DNA from: [Leptolyngbya] sp. PCC 7376
Lineage (GTDB): Bacteria; Cyanobacteriota; Cyanobacteriia; Cyanobacteriales; MRBY01
DNA: 64,000 nt
Reading direction: 5' to 3'
Assembly: GCF_000316605.1 (NCBI RefSeq)
Contig: NC_019683.1
Location: forward strand, 372,001 to 436,000
Shown here: positions 8,854-17,155 of the stretch, in pieces
How the letters are laid out: every line of letters begins with the position of its first letter
Position numbering within the stretch: the first letter of the stretch is position 1
Made by a program: the position numbers and the translations under genes
The notes under the pieces: model-generated
What the model saw: only the letters and a program-made list of their open reading frames with translations
The model's database searches: none
What the model was told of the DNA's origin: nothing

Positions 8854-9780
8854 ATGGTAGATATTCGACAGTATCAAGTAACAGCAGAAGCACAGGGACA
8901 AAGACTCGATCAATGGTTGTCGCTGCAATTAGATGATCTCTCACGATCTCGTATCCAAAAGCTTATTGGTCAGGGTCAAGTTGCTATTAACGAAAAGGTA
9001 TGTACGACTAAAAAATATAAGTTGAGTGGGGGTGATCGCCTGCAGGTGACAATTCCAGCACCAGTGAGTTTAGAGCTCCAACCGGAAGCGATGGATCTAG
9101 ATATTCTGTTCGAGGATGACCATTTTCTGATCGTCAATAAGGCAGCAAATGTAGTAGTGCACCCAGCTCCAGGTCATTACACAGGCACATTAGTCCATGG
9201 TTTGCTTGCCCATTGTGGCGATCGCCTCGCAGGGATTGGTGGAGTACAACGGCCAGGAATTGTACATCGATTGGACAAGGATACGACCGGGGCGATCGCT
9301 ATCGCCAAAACAGATCAAGCTCACCAACATTTACAGGCACAGATTAAAGCAAAAACCGCACGACGAGAATATTTAGGTGTTGTTTACGGTTGTCCGCAGC
9401 AACCAGCTGGCATCGTTGAAGCTCCTATCGATCGTCACAAAATCGATCGAAAAAAGATGGCGGTCATCGAGTCTGGTCGTCCGGCGCTTACCCGTTGGGA
9501 ATTACAGGAAAGACTGGGTAATTATTCGCTGCTTTATTATCGTCTGGAAACAGGGCGAACCCATCAAATTCGGGTACACAGTGCCCATATGGGACATCCG
9601 ATTGTCGGTGATCCGCTCTATTCCAGCAATCGTACTCTCAAAGTAAACTTAACCGGTCAAGCTCTCCACGCCCGTAAGTTAATTGTTGAACATCCGATAA
9701 CTGGTGAAATAATCGAAGCGATCGCCCCATTACCTCCAGAATTTGAGAAGTTATTAAAAGTTTTGCGGCAGCGCTGCTAG
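8854..9780 (+). CDS. rluD: RluA/RluD-family 23S rRNA pseudouridine synthase
   Basis: A 308-residue pseudouridine synthase that isomerises uridines in large-subunit rRNA. An S4-like RNA-binding domain occupies about residues 15-75 (RLDQWLSLQLDDLSRSRIQ). The catalytic domain has the HRLDKDTTGAIAIAKT motif with its catalytic Asp near residue 138, and the later GRTHQIRVHSAHMGHPIVGD motif. The ATG at 8854 is preferred because GGAG at 8843-8846 lies 7 bases upstream; an upstream in-frame start at 8800 adds 18 residues unlike the family. The 3' end overlaps the convergent receiver-kinase gene by 27 bases. The exact rRNA target site is inferred. Confidence 0.92.
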   Translation: MVDIRQYQVTAEAQGQRLDQWLSLQLDDLSRSRIQKLIGQGQVAINEKVCTTKKYKLSGGDRLQVTIPAPVSLELQPEAMDLDILFEDDHFLIVNKAANVVVHPAPGHYTGTLVHGLLAHCGDRLAGIGGVQRPGIVHRLDKDTTGAIAIAKTDQAHQHLQAQIKAKTARREYLGVVYGCPQQPAGIVEAPIDRHKIDRKKMAVIESGRPALTRWELQERLGNYSLLYYRLETGRTHQIRVHSAHMGHPIVGDPLYSSNRTLKVNLTGQALHARKLIVEHPITGEIIEAIAPLPPEFEKLLKVLRQRC

Positions 9781-10881
9781 CGCAGGGACTTCTACCTGAA
9801 AAATTGTCCCGGTTGGTTGATTATCCACCACAGAAATTTCACCACCATGAGCTTCGACCACCATTTTGCAAAACGTTAGACCCAAGCCCGTTTGCGGCAA
9901 ATTAAATGGTTTCTGATCAATACTATATTTTTGGAAAATTGAGTCTTTCTTCTCATTCGGGATGCCTTGTCCCCAGTCTTTTACTGCAAATCTCAAGAGC
10001 GCATTGCCAGACACAGGTTCGATTGTCGAGGTGAGTGCAATCTCAATTGCGGTTTGAAACGGCGAAAATTTAAGGGCATTTGTCAATAAATTATTTAAGA
10101 CCCGCGCCAACAAAGGGCGATCGCCTGTAAAAGTCTCTAGTAAACCATCAGCAAACACAATTTGAATCTCAACTTTCCTTGATCTCGCCAGATCCTGAAA
10201 ATCAGCAACAACATCTTCCACCCACTCTCGGACTACAAAACATTGTTTCTGCAACGTCAAAGATCCAGCTTCCGCTCTGCCATAGGTCAAAAAATCATTC
10301 CGAAGACCATCTAGAACTCTAGCTGCCCGGCGAATGCGCGTTAGGCCCTGCGCCACCTTTTCTGGCAATTCCATGCGATTTAGGATTTCTGTTTGCAGTA
10401 AAAGCGTCGTAATTGGGTTAGTGAAATCATGGACAACCATATCCGTCAGATCGTTTCTTAACTGACGCGAATTTTTGAGCGCATCATACTGAAATTTAAT
10501 GCGCAGCATCGAAATCACTCTAGCTCGCAGCTCGACCTTATTAATGGGCTTCGCAAGGAAATCATCAGCTCCGCTCGCCAGACAATCTGCCAAATAATCA
10601 GAACCCAAAGCAGTAATCATAATGACTGGAATATGCTGCCATTGTGGATTTTTTCGTACATGTCGGCAGAAGCCAAAACCATCCATCACCGGCATCATCG
10701 CATCAATAAGGATCAGATCTGGTAGATGTTTTTCCAGTCTCGCCAAAGCATTTTGGGCAGAGCCAACATAACTCAGTTGATAGTCTTCAGTAAATAAAAA
10801 CCCTTCAATGACATCGAAGTTATCGGGTTCATCATCAACAATCAGAATATGTGGAGTTCTAGGAAAAGCAGGATAACTCAT
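9754..10881 (-). CDS. Receiver domain-histidine kinase hybrid
   Basis: A 375-residue soluble signalling protein. Residues about 10-125 are a receiver domain with Asp60 (LILIDAMMPVMDG) and the conserved Lys in FLAKPINKVELR. A HisKA-like helical domain carries His151 in MVVHDFTNPITTLLL, and an HATPase domain contains VLNNLLTNALKFSP, DWGQGI and TGLGLTFC. The order receiver then kinase means it probably takes phosphate or a signal from another kinase and passes it on. It is a different gene from the photoreceptor kinase at 1486-3192, lacking any GAF domain. No output regulator is adjacent. The target is unknown. Confidence 0.9.
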   Translation of the reverse strand: MSYPAFPRTPHILIVDDEPDNFDVIEGFLFTEDYQLSYVGSAQNALARLEKHLPDLILIDAMMPVMDGFGFCRHVRKNPQWQHIPVIMITALGSDYLADCLASGADDFLAKPINKVELRARVISMLRIKFQYDALKNSRQLRNDLTDMVVHDFTNPITTLLLQTEILNRMELPEKVAQGLTRIRRAARVLDGLRNDFLTYGRAEAGSLTLQKQCFVVREWVEDVVADFQDLARSRKVEIQIVFADGLLETFTGDRPLLARVLNNLLTNALKFSPFQTAIEIALTSTIEPVSGNALLRFAVKDWGQGIPNEKKDSIFQKYSIDQKPFNLPQTGLGLTFCKMVVEAHGGEISVVDNQPTGTIFQVEVPALAALPQNF

Positions 10882-10912
10882 GGTCGTAGATTGGACGGCT
10901 CATGATTTCACA

Positions 10913-10956
10913 GCATTTCAGATTGACATAGACAATCTGAAATGCCGCTTTTTTTT
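10913..10956 (+). terminator. Strong plus-strand intrinsic terminator, orphan
   Basis: A perfect 13-base stem (10913-10925 pairing with 10933-10945) with a 7-base loop is followed by CGC and eight T at 10949-10956. It reads as a terminator only on the plus strand, yet the nearest plus-strand gene upstream, rluD, ends more than 1.1 kb earlier. It lies just upstream of the minus-strand kinase start at 10881, so it would end an antisense or small RNA transcript. Confidence 0.75.
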
Positions 10957-11387
10957 CGGAGGAGGCCGTCGCAATAATAGTGATTAAAAAGCGCTTGAGA
11001 TGCTTTGTCCTAATGAGGTGAGATTGTGCTCATTTCAATGGACAATGCAGAGACATGGCGAGTAGAAAATTGCGCAAAGCGATCAGTCATCGAAGGTAAA
11101 AAGAATGGCTATTTAATCAATGGAGCTTCGTATAAATCCGCTATAGATAAGAGTTTATGTAGGAAGATGAATATATCTAGTCTTCTTATTCGAGTTGGTG
11201 TTTAGCACAAAAAATCTCTGCCTGCACAAAAGAAACTGTTGTAGAGGTTAATAACGTTCAATCTCTGGTAGATAAATATTGAATGTAATTGCCCTAATTA
11301 TATCTGAGGGTTTGAGGGACTTGTAAGCTTGAATATAGTTAGATGAAGATCTTTGCGTTTTATTGAGCCTTGTGGAGGATCAGCATA
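10957..11387. other. 431-base intergenic region without a supported gene
   Basis: AT-rich sequence between the orphan terminator and the ComF-like gene. It contains a 55-codon open frame at 11038-11205 without family likeness. I see no tRNA or repeat. The promoter of the ComF-like gene presumably lies in its right part. Confidence 0.4.
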
Positions 11388-12077
11388 ATGCTCGACTGGT
11401 TTCTTTCAATTTTTCTAGAGGCGCAATGTCCGCTCTGTCAACGTGTGGCCAAGGGAGATCTGGTCTGTAGGGATTGCGATCGCCAACTGCATCAATGCAA
11501 ACTACCTAATCCAAAACTCTATTGGCAAGATTCATTGCCTTTATTTGTGTGGGGCAAGTATGACGATATTTTGAAACGGGCGATCGCCACCATGAAATAT
11601 CAGAATCAACCTTTACTGGGTGCATGGCTTGGAGAACAACTCGCCCAAACTTGGCAACGCTCTTTTGCTGATTCTCAAAAGCTAACGGTCATCCCAATTC
11701 CAATGCACCCTCAGAAATATAAGGAACGAGGTTTTAATCAGGCAGCCCTGATCGCAAAACGCTTTGCACAGCTCAATAGATTTCGTTATGTCTCCCATGC
11801 TCTCAAACGGACGAAAGCAACAAAAGCACTCTTTAATCTAAATCTCTCAGAGCGGCAACAAGAAATTCGGCAAGCATTTTCGATTAATCCCAAGACTCTT
11901 CCACAATTAAAGCGGCAACGCGTTTTGTTGCTTGATGATATTTATACATCTGGTACAACAGCCCAAGAAGTAGCTCGCACTCTCACTCAAAAAGGAATTT
12001 CCGTGATGGGCATTGCGGCGATCGCCACCCCGAAAAAACAACATCCAGTCAAGCCCATCCCAAAGACTTCCCGATGA
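11388..12077 (+). CDS. ComF family phosphoribosyltransferase-like protein
   Basis: A 229-residue ComF/GntX family protein, linked in other bacteria to DNA uptake during natural transformation. A four-cysteine zinc ribbon opens it (CPLCQRVAKGDLVCRDC, residues about 13-29), and a type I phosphoribosyltransferase fold follows. The fold carries HPQKYKERGFNQA and the PRPP-binding loop VLLLDDIYTSGTT near residue 190. The ATG at 11388 is chosen because GGAGG at 11374-11378 lies 9 bases before it; a longer frame from TTG at 11370 would place this ribosome site inside the gene. The role in DNA uptake is inferred from the family. Confidence 0.88.
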   Translation: MLDWFLSIFLEAQCPLCQRVAKGDLVCRDCDRQLHQCKLPNPKLYWQDSLPLFVWGKYDDILKRAIATMKYQNQPLLGAWLGEQLAQTWQRSFADSQKLTVIPIPMHPQKYKERGFNQAALIAKRFAQLNRFRYVSHALKRTKATKALFNLNLSERQQEIRQAFSINPKTLPQLKRQRVLLLDDIYTSGTTAQEVARTLTQKGISVMGIAAIATPKKQHPVKPIPKTSR

Positions 12078-12293
12078 CAATAACCGAGCCATTCGCCAAA
12101 ATCTCCGCAATTAAGCGACTTTAGTCCTGAAATCCCATAATCTTCACCGCAATCAAGCTTTAAACCCAGAGAAACCCCTTTTCTGACCCAAAGCTATCGT
12201 TTAATGAACCTAGCGAGTAAATTACGAGGAAATTCCCCAACAACGGTAAAATATGGTTTGATGATGCAAGCCTCATAATGCAGCTTAAGCTCC

Positions 12294-12854
12294 ATGATTT
12301 CTAGTAACGACTTTCGTAGTGGTACATCCATTGAATTAGACGGAAACGTCTGGCGTGTTGTTGAATTCCTCCACGTAAAGCCAGGGAAAGGTTCTGCCTT
12401 CGTACGAACTAAACTCAAGAATGCCCAAACCGGTAGCGTTGTTGAAAAAACGTTCCGTGCTGGAGAGACAGTTCCCCAAGCGATTTTGGATAAGCGTACA
12501 ATGCAGCACACTTATAAAGATTCGGATCAGTACGTTTTCATGGACATGGAGACCTACGAAGAAGTTCGCCTAAACGAAAAACAAATTGGCGATCGCGTTA
12601 AATATCTCTTCGAAGAAATGGAAGTTAATGTCCTTTTCTGGAATGAGCAAGTCATCGACGTTGAACTGCCCAACACTGTCGTTCTAGAAGTCACCGAAAC
12701 CGATCCTGGTGTGAAAGGAGATACTGCCACTGGTGGCACGAAACCAGCAATCGTTTCAACTGGTGCACAAGTTAATGTTCCCCTCTTTATTTCCATTGGA
12801 GAGAAAATCAAAATTGACACCCGTGAAGATAAGTATCTAGGTCGCGAAAACTAA
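12294..12854 (+). CDS. efp: Elongation factor P
   Basis: A 186-residue elongation factor P, which enters stalled ribosomes and restores peptide bond formation at polyproline runs. The KOW-like N-domain, central and C-terminal OB domains are all present. The tip loop reads [12 protein letters not shown] with Lys32 at the position modified by lysylation in E. coli; the arginine used in the rhamnosylated type is absent. The C-terminal signature [13 protein letters not shown] is typical. The gene sits 142 bases upstream of accB on the same strand, a neighbour pair seen in many cyanobacteria. A 7-base hairpin (12876-12893) lies between them without a T-run. Confidence 0.97.
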   Translation: MISSNDFRSGTSIELDGNVWRVVEFLHVKPGKGSAFVRTKLKNAQTGSVVEKTFRAGETVPQAILDKRTMQHTYKDSDQYVFMDMETYEEVRLNEKQIGDRVKYLFEEMEVNVLFWNEQVIDVELPNTVVLEVTETDPGVKGDTATGGTKPAIVSTGAQVNVPLFISIGEKIKIDTREDKYLGREN

Positions 12855-12996
12855 AGAAGATAAGATCTTCGCTCTACCATCACAGCTGATGGTTCTAACC
12901 CCAGAAAGATTATCAGGGGAATCAGAAATGAGGAAACTTCAGCTAGTCTGAACTTTCCATTGCTGTTCATAATCATCGAGAGGAATAAATCGTTCT

Positions 12997-13494
12997 GTGG
13001 CTATCAATTTACAAGAAATTCAGGAGCTGCTAAATGCTATCGGGCAAACTAATGTCACTGAGTTTGAACTCAAAACCGATGACTTTGAGCTGCGTGTGAG
13101 TAAAGGAACAGTGGTGGCTGCTCCCACCATCATTCCTCAGGATATGACTACAGCGATGCCGGTGATCGCCCCAACACCTGTGGCGATTCCTACAGCCGCT
13201 CCGGCTCCAGCTCCTACACCCGAAGCTCTTGCTAATTCGGGCATTGATGAGAAATGGATCGCTGTGACTTCTCCTATGGTTGGCACGTTTTATCGCGCTC
13301 CTGCTCCCGGTGAGGATTCGTTTGTATCCATTGGCGAACACGTTGGTCTCGGCGATACGGTGTGCATTATTGAAGCGATGAAGCTCATGAACGAAATCGA
13401 ATCTGAGGTGAGCGGTAAAGTCGTGAGAATTGAAGTTGAAGATGGTGAACCCATCGAGTTTGGTCAAACTTTGATGTTGATCGAGCCTGCTTGA
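12997..13494 (+). CDS. accB: Biotin carboxyl carrier protein of acetyl-CoA carboxylase
   Basis: A 165-residue carrier subunit that shuttles carboxylated biotin between AccC and the carboxyltransferase in fatty acid synthesis. An N-terminal segment (MAINLQEIQELLNAIGQTN) precedes an Ala/Pro-rich linker at about 40-80 and the biotinyl domain. The biotin attachment site EAMKLMNEIE places the acceptor at Lys129, and the thumb-type residues before it are present. The start codon is GTG at 12997, supported by the family N-terminus and a GAGAGGA ribosome site at 12978-12984. It follows efp, and accC is not in this window. Confidence 0.97.
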   Translation: MAINLQEIQELLNAIGQTNVTEFELKTDDFELRVSKGTVVAAPTIIPQDMTTAMPVIAPTPVAIPTAAPAPAPTPEALANSGIDEKWIAVTSPMVGTFYRAPAPGEDSFVSIGEHVGLGDTVCIIEAMKLMNEIESEVSGKVVRIEVEDGEPIEFGQTLMLIEPA

Positions 13495-13708
13495 TATTCA
13501 AATCTTCATGATGGCAAAGATAAATATTCCTGAGTGTGATGCATCAAGATAATTCTTGCGGTGAATTTTAAAGGGTGAGGGAATTTACCAGTGGCGATCG
13601 CCCCTTGCGCTAAAATTTATTGCTAACCTAGCAAGACAGGGTTGGTTCAATCCAAACTCTGCAAACATTGCTTATACATTCCCTAGATATTCAGTTAACC
13701 GCGATCCT

Positions 13709-14362
13709 ATGACTTCCTACTCCACTTTTTCTGCCAGAGCCGAAATGAGTGAACTACGCCGCCTCAAAACATTACTGCCCCCTGAGCTGCAAAGTTGGGT
13801 AATGGTTGAGGGAACAACGGAAGTGAACCCGCCTCTGATCCGTTCCGAAGAACTGGGGAAAGATGATATCGAAATACAGATCGATCTCGCGAAGTGGGAG
13901 AATTTGGCGATCGATCAACGTAATCTAATTTTTTGGCATGAAGTCGCAAAAGTTCAGAACGACACGATTCCCCGCGAAGGTTGGGAAATGGCAGCTTTAG
14001 CAATTGGTCTGGGTGGAGCAGTCGGTGAGCTGTGGGTACAGGATGGTCTGCTCTTAATTTTGGCCTTGGCACTTTGTGGTTTTTCTGGCTATCGCCTCTG
14101 GCAAAAAAATAGTGGTGAAAAACGGATGACAGTAGCCATTGAAGCTGATGAACAAGCCATTCGACTGGCAACCCGCTTTGGCTACACTTTGCCGAATGCT
14201 TATAAAAGTTTGGGTAGCGCGCTCAAGACATTGATCGAGCAAACGCCAAATCGTCGCAAGCGTAAAGACTTTGAAACCAGATTACAGTTTTTGCGAAAGA
14301 GTGCATCGAAAGCAAAGTCTCAAATGGAAGATCAAAAAATGCGCCGTCCAAAAATGAGCTAG
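13709..14362 (+). CDS. DUF3318 membrane protein, cyanobacterial
   Basis: A 217-residue protein of the cyanobacterial DUF3318 family, of unknown function. A soluble N-terminal region includes ELRRLKTLLPPELQSWV (about 14-30) and IDQRNLIFWHEVAKVQ. Two adjoining hydrophobic helices occupy about 92-133 (MAALAIGLGGAVGEL, then LLLILALALCGFSGY). The C-terminal half is basic and helical, with RFGYTLPNAYKSLGSALK and a run of Lys/Arg-rich residues. The soluble HEVAK motif hints at metal or membrane interface binding, but no function can be assigned. A second in-frame ATG lies 11 codons in. An IS982 fragment begins 69 bases after the stop. Confidence 0.82.
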   Translation: MTSYSTFSARAEMSELRRLKTLLPPELQSWVMVEGTTEVNPPLIRSEELGKDDIEIQIDLAKWENLAIDQRNLIFWHEVAKVQNDTIPREGWEMAALAIGLGGAVGELWVQDGLLLILALALCGFSGYRLWQKNSGEKRMTVAIEADEQAIRLATRFGYTLPNAYKSLGSALKTLIEQTPNRRKRKDFETRLQFLRKSASKAKSQMEDQKMRRPKMS

Positions 14363-14430
14363 GATTGCGGCGATCGCCACACATCAGAGATTTATTTAAA
14401 AAATTCAGTACCAAACAAACAACCTATTTA

Positions 14431-14798
14431 ACGTGAGTTCTGGATAAGGAAAGAAAAGGAGAAAGCCCATATCGTGGAAGTTGTAACGAATCCACGGCTT
14501 TCTCCCATGTCCAGTCTAGAGGCTCTGTTTTGCCATGTTGATGATTTCTGTCGAATCTTTGAACCCTTATGGCATCAAGCGTTACTCAGCTCTGGCAAAA
14601 AATACCGTCGCCGTCAGAGAAGCCTCAGTCTGAGTGAGGTGATGACTATTCTCATTGCTTTCCATCAATCTCACTATCGAAATTTCAAGCATTTCTATCT
14701 CATCAAGGTGAAATGCGATTGGCAACAAGAGTTTCCTCTAGCTGTGAGCTATCAACGCTTTGTGACATGGATACCTTCGAGCTTGATTCCTCTCTGTA
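14431..14798 (+). mobile_element. IS982 family fragment (copy 1), 3' part lost
   Basis: The 5' end and first third of an IS982-family element. The left end ACGTGAGTTC is shared with the other two copies at 14799 and, inverted, at 17062. The transposase frame starts at ATG 14509 (MSSLEALFCHVDDFCRIFEP) and stops matching after the IPLC codons, exactly where copy 2 begins at 14799. It has lost all catalytic residues and is dead. It differs clearly from the other copies (for example YFYLIKVKCDWQQEFP), so it is an older or separate insertion. Confidence 0.88.
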
Positions 14799-15400
14799 AC
14801 GTGAGTTCGGGATAAGAAAGAAAAAGGAGAAAGTGCATATTGTGGAAGCTGATAACCAGTCCACCACTTTCTCCCATGACCAGTCTAGAACCTTTGTTCT
14901 GTTCCATTGATGATTTCTGCCAAGTCTTTGAACCTCAATGGCAACAACAATTACTGGTCTCAAAACAAAGACAGCGGCGTCGCCCCAGAAGCCTTAGTCT
15001 CAGTGAGATAATGACGATACTGATTGCTTTTGATCAATCTCATTATCGTCACTTCAAGTATTTCTATCTCATCAATGTGCGTCATCACTGGCGACGAGCC
15101 TTTCCTAGAGCCGTGAGTTACCAACGTTTTGTGGAGTGGATGCCTTCAACATTAGTACCGCTGTGCATCTATTTGCGTCACTGTTATGGCCAATGCACAG
15201 GCATCAGCTTTATTGATGCCACCAGTATCAAGGTTTGCCACAATCGCTGCATCGTGAAAGTCACACCCGGCAACACCGATGATAGAAAGCCGGTAGTGGA
15301 GCTTTTGAAAGAGTTATCGGGAAAAGTCTTTGCCGATAAAGGTTACGTCTCTCAACCTCTGGCACAGTATTTACAAGAAGAATATGATGTGAGGCTTCTA
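14799..15400 (+). mobile_element. IS982 family copy 2, internal deletion and lost 3' end
   Basis: The left end ACGTGAGTTCGGG abuts copy 1 directly, so this copy cut copy 1 short. It is nearly the same as copy 3 (16348-17062, opposite strand) except for a 111-base in-frame deletion in the transposase. It ends at the TA at 15399-15400 where IS630 copy 1 begins. Copies 2 and 3 stop at the same transposase codons, so together they form the arms of an inverted repeat. Confidence 0.9.
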
Positions 15401-15403
15401 TAG
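14876..15403 (+). pseudogene. IS982 transposase remnant (copy 2)
   Basis: A broken DDE transposase of the IS982 family. It begins MTSLEPLFCSIDDFCQVFEP and keeps the first catalytic region (GISFIDATSIKVCHNR). Compared with copy 3 it lacks 37 residues in frame between CHNR-C-I and VKVTPGNT. The lost segment holds the VGWFFGFKLHLVIND block with the second catalytic Asp. The stop codon TAG at 15401-15403 is supplied by the end of the IS630 copy. It cannot be active. Confidence 0.9.
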
Positions 15404-15457
15404 CAGGCAAGGAGTGGGTTAAGACAGAATAGGATAGAAGCAATAAACATAGATGCC

Positions 15458-15826
15458 ATGCCTGCTCCCCATAGTCTTGATTTACGCCTAAAAGCTGTTG
15501 CCGCCTTCGATAAAGGTGAACGAAAAAGTGATATCTGTCGCTTCTTTGGTATTAGCCGAAATACGCTAGACCTGTGGCTGAAACGACGAGAGAAAATCGG
15601 TTCAGTCGCTCCGAAGACAGATTACCGTCGAGGCCCTCAACCGAAGATTAATGATCTAGATGCTTTTCGTGCTTTTGCAGAGAAATATGGGCATCTAACC
15701 CAGAAGGAAATGGCGGAGAAATGGCCAGAGTCTATTAGTGATGCATCCAGACGTGAAGCTCTACGGAAAATTGAATTTACTCGAAAAAAAAGACCTATCG
15801 ATATCAAGAGAGAGATAAAGAATTAG
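15458..15826 (+). CDS. IS630 transposase OrfA (helix-turn-helix part)
   Basis: A 122-residue N-terminal part of an IS630 transposase. It begins MPAPHSLDLRLKAVAAFDKG and contains a helix-turn-helix (ERKSDICRFFGISRNTLDLWL, about 21-41) and a second DNA-binding helical region about 70-110. The last 15 codons after the A8 run at 15784-15791 do not match the family. A -1 shift on that run continues as KKTYRYQERDKELEKAF, the usual IS630 sequence, and joins orfB. The fused product would be 290 residues. Unlike copy 2, orfA has no deletion here. Confidence 0.88.
   Translation: MPAPHSLDLRLKAVAAFDKGERKSDICRFFGISRNTLDLWLKRREKIGSVAPKTDYRRGPQPKINDLDAFRAFAEKYGHLTQKEMAEKWPESISDASRREALRKIEFTRKKRPIDIKREIKN
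15784..15791 (+). other. A8 slippery run for -1 frameshift between orfA and orfB
   Basis: Eight A in a row follow CG in the zero frame as CGA AAA AAA AGA, so the heptamer A-AAA-AAA is correctly phased for -1 slippage. The same A8 run is kept in copy 2 (complement at 41877-41884), which fits selected frameshifting rather than random damage. Confidence 0.7.
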
Positions 15827-15837
15827 AAAAAGCATTT

Positions 15838-16329
15838 GTGGCACAACTGAAGCAGTATGTCCAAGAACGACTCGTATATATCGATGAAAGTGGATTTGAT
15901 AATACCTTAGATTATGGGTATGGCTACTGCCATAAGTCAGAGAGGTTTATCGCAGAGAAGTTAGGTCATCGTACAGAACGAGTTAGCGTGATTGGAGGAT
16001 GGCGAGAGGGAGAGCAGATAGCACCGATGGTATTTGAGGGCTATGCCAACAGCGCCTTAGTTTGCCAATGGGTAGAGGATTGCTTAGTGCCAGAGTTGAT
16101 TCCGGGTCAAATTATTATTCTGGATAATGCCAGTTTTCATCCAAAGGAAAGAATACAAACATTGGTGGCGAAGGCAGGATGTGAAGTGATATTTTTGCCA
16201 CCCTACTCACCACACCTGAACAAGATAGAGAAGTTTTGGGGGAGGTTAAAGAAGGAGATAAGTAAGCTCATCAAGAAGACTGAGGATTTGTTCGATGCCA
16301 TCAGAATAGCCTTCTGTTCTATGTCCTAA
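15838..16329 (+). CDS. IS630 transposase OrfB (DDE catalytic part)
   Basis: A 163-residue catalytic part of an IS630/Tc1-type DDE transposase. The three acidic residues are visible in YIDESGFD (near residue 17), IIILDNASFHPKE (near 98) and LNKIEKFWGRLKKE (near 135). No ribosome site of its own is seen, and the frame is open upstream to the A8 run. It is therefore most likely made as an OrfAB fusion by -1 slippage. It ends MS-stop at 16329, 18 bases inside the right end of the element. All catalytic residues are intact, so this copy may still move. Confidence 0.9.
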   Translation: MAQLKQYVQERLVYIDESGFDNTLDYGYGYCHKSERFIAEKLGHRTERVSVIGGWREGEQIAPMVFEGYANSALVCQWVEDCLVPELIPGQIIILDNASFHPKERIQTLVAKAGCEVIFLPPYSPHLNKIEKFWGRLKKEISKLIKKTEDLFDAIRIAFCSMS

Positions 16330-16985
16330 CCTTCTCCTTCGCTGCTATAGCTAAGCCTCACATCATATTCTTCTTGTAAATACTGTGCCAGAGGTTGAGA
16401 GACGTAACCTTTATCGGCAAAGACTTTTCCCGATAACTCTTTCAAAAGCTCCACTACCGGCTTTCTATCATTGGTGTTGCCAGGCGTGATTTTAACATTG
16501 AGTAATTCGCCACAGTCATTGATGACCAGATGTAGTTTGAAGCCAAAGAACCAACCCACAGAGGTTTTACCTCGAGCAGCATGACCTTCAAAAACGCGAT
16601 GTTGAGAGATGCGGCGATTGTGACAAACCTTGATACTGGTGGCATCAATGAAACTGATTCCTATGCATTGACCATAACAGTGACGCAAATAGACACACAG
16701 CGGTACTAATGTTGAAGGCATCCACTCCACAAAACGTTGGTCACTCACGGCTCTGGGAAAAGCTCCTCGCCAGTGATGACGCACATTGATGAGATAGAAA
16801 TACTTGAAGTGACGATAGTGAGATTGATGAAATGCAATCAATATCGTCATTATCTCGCTGAGACTAAGGCTTCTAGGGCGACGTCGCCGCCGTTGTTTCG
16901 AGGCCAGTAATTGTTGTTGCCATTGAGGTTCAAAGACTTGGCAGAAATCATCAATGGAACAAAACAAAGGTTCTAGACTGGTCAT
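16326..16985 (-). pseudogene. IS982 transposase remnant (copy 3), C-terminus lost
   Basis: The longest of the three IS982 transposases, about 212 residues from ATG 16985 to the IS630 border. It starts MTSLEPLFCSIDDFCQVFEP and keeps FIDATSIKVCHNRR and GKTSVGWFFGFKLHLVIND with two catalytic Asp residues. The native sequence ends at YDVRL; the last eight residues (SYSSEGEG) are read from the end of the IS630 copy. Family members usually run on for about 60 more residues, including the last catalytic Glu, so it should be inactive. Confidence 0.88.
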
Positions 16986-17062
16986 GGGAGAAAGTGGTGG
17001 ATTGCTTATTAACTTCCACAATATGCACTTTCTCCTTTTTCTTCCTTATCCCGAACTCACGT
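16348..17062 (-). mobile_element. IS982 family copy 3, inverted relative to copy 2
   Basis: A minus-strand IS982 copy whose left end (complement ACGTGAGTTCGGG) lies at 17062. Its 3' part ends at the TA at 16348-16349 beside IS630 copy 1. Without IS630 the two arms would meet as GAGGCTT, a 6-base spacer CTAGCT, then AAGCCTC. This would be a near-perfect palindrome with arms of about 600-715 bases. The gltX terminator region begins 30 bases beyond its outer end and is intact. Confidence 0.9.
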
Positions 17063-17091
17063 TAAATACAATCTCTTCGGCTAAATTTCAA

Positions 17092-17118
17092 AGAAAATCC
17101 TCCCTAAATTTAGGGAGG
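17092..17118 (-). terminator. Terminator downstream of gltX
   Basis: A 20-base perfect palindrome at 17099-17118 (CCTCCCTAAATTTAGGGAGG) is followed on the minus strand by ATTTTCTTT. It lies 38 bases past the gltX stop at 17156. Its CCTCCCT/AGGGAGG arms resemble the pflB-pflA repeat at 46741-46841, so it could belong to the same repeat family. Confidence 0.65.
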
Positions 17119-17155
17119 AATAAGCATTCTATTTTCTTGGGTTCAAATATTTAGA

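Larger units (their letters stand above)
15401..16347 (+). mobile_element. IS630 family element, copy 1 (947 bp, looks complete)
   Basis: A complete IS630-type element. Its left end TAGCAGGCAAGGAG and right end (complement TAGCAGCGAAGGAG) are imperfect inverted repeats with 18 of the first 24 inner bases shared. It is flanked by TA on both sides (15399-15400 and 16348-16349), the standard IS630 target duplication. It holds orfA and orfB in different frames, joined by an A8 run. Copy 2 at 41321-42266 lies in the opposite orientation and defines the same ends, which supports the borders. The insertion point is the centre of an inverted repeat made by two IS982 fragments. Confidence 0.93.

Noticed and set aside
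11038-11205. 55-codon open frame after the orphan terminator
   Set aside because: No ribosome site, no family match and ordinary length for chance.
12876-12893. Terminator between efp and accB
   Set aside because: The ACCATCA/TGATGGT hairpin has no T-run on either strand, so it was not called as a terminator.
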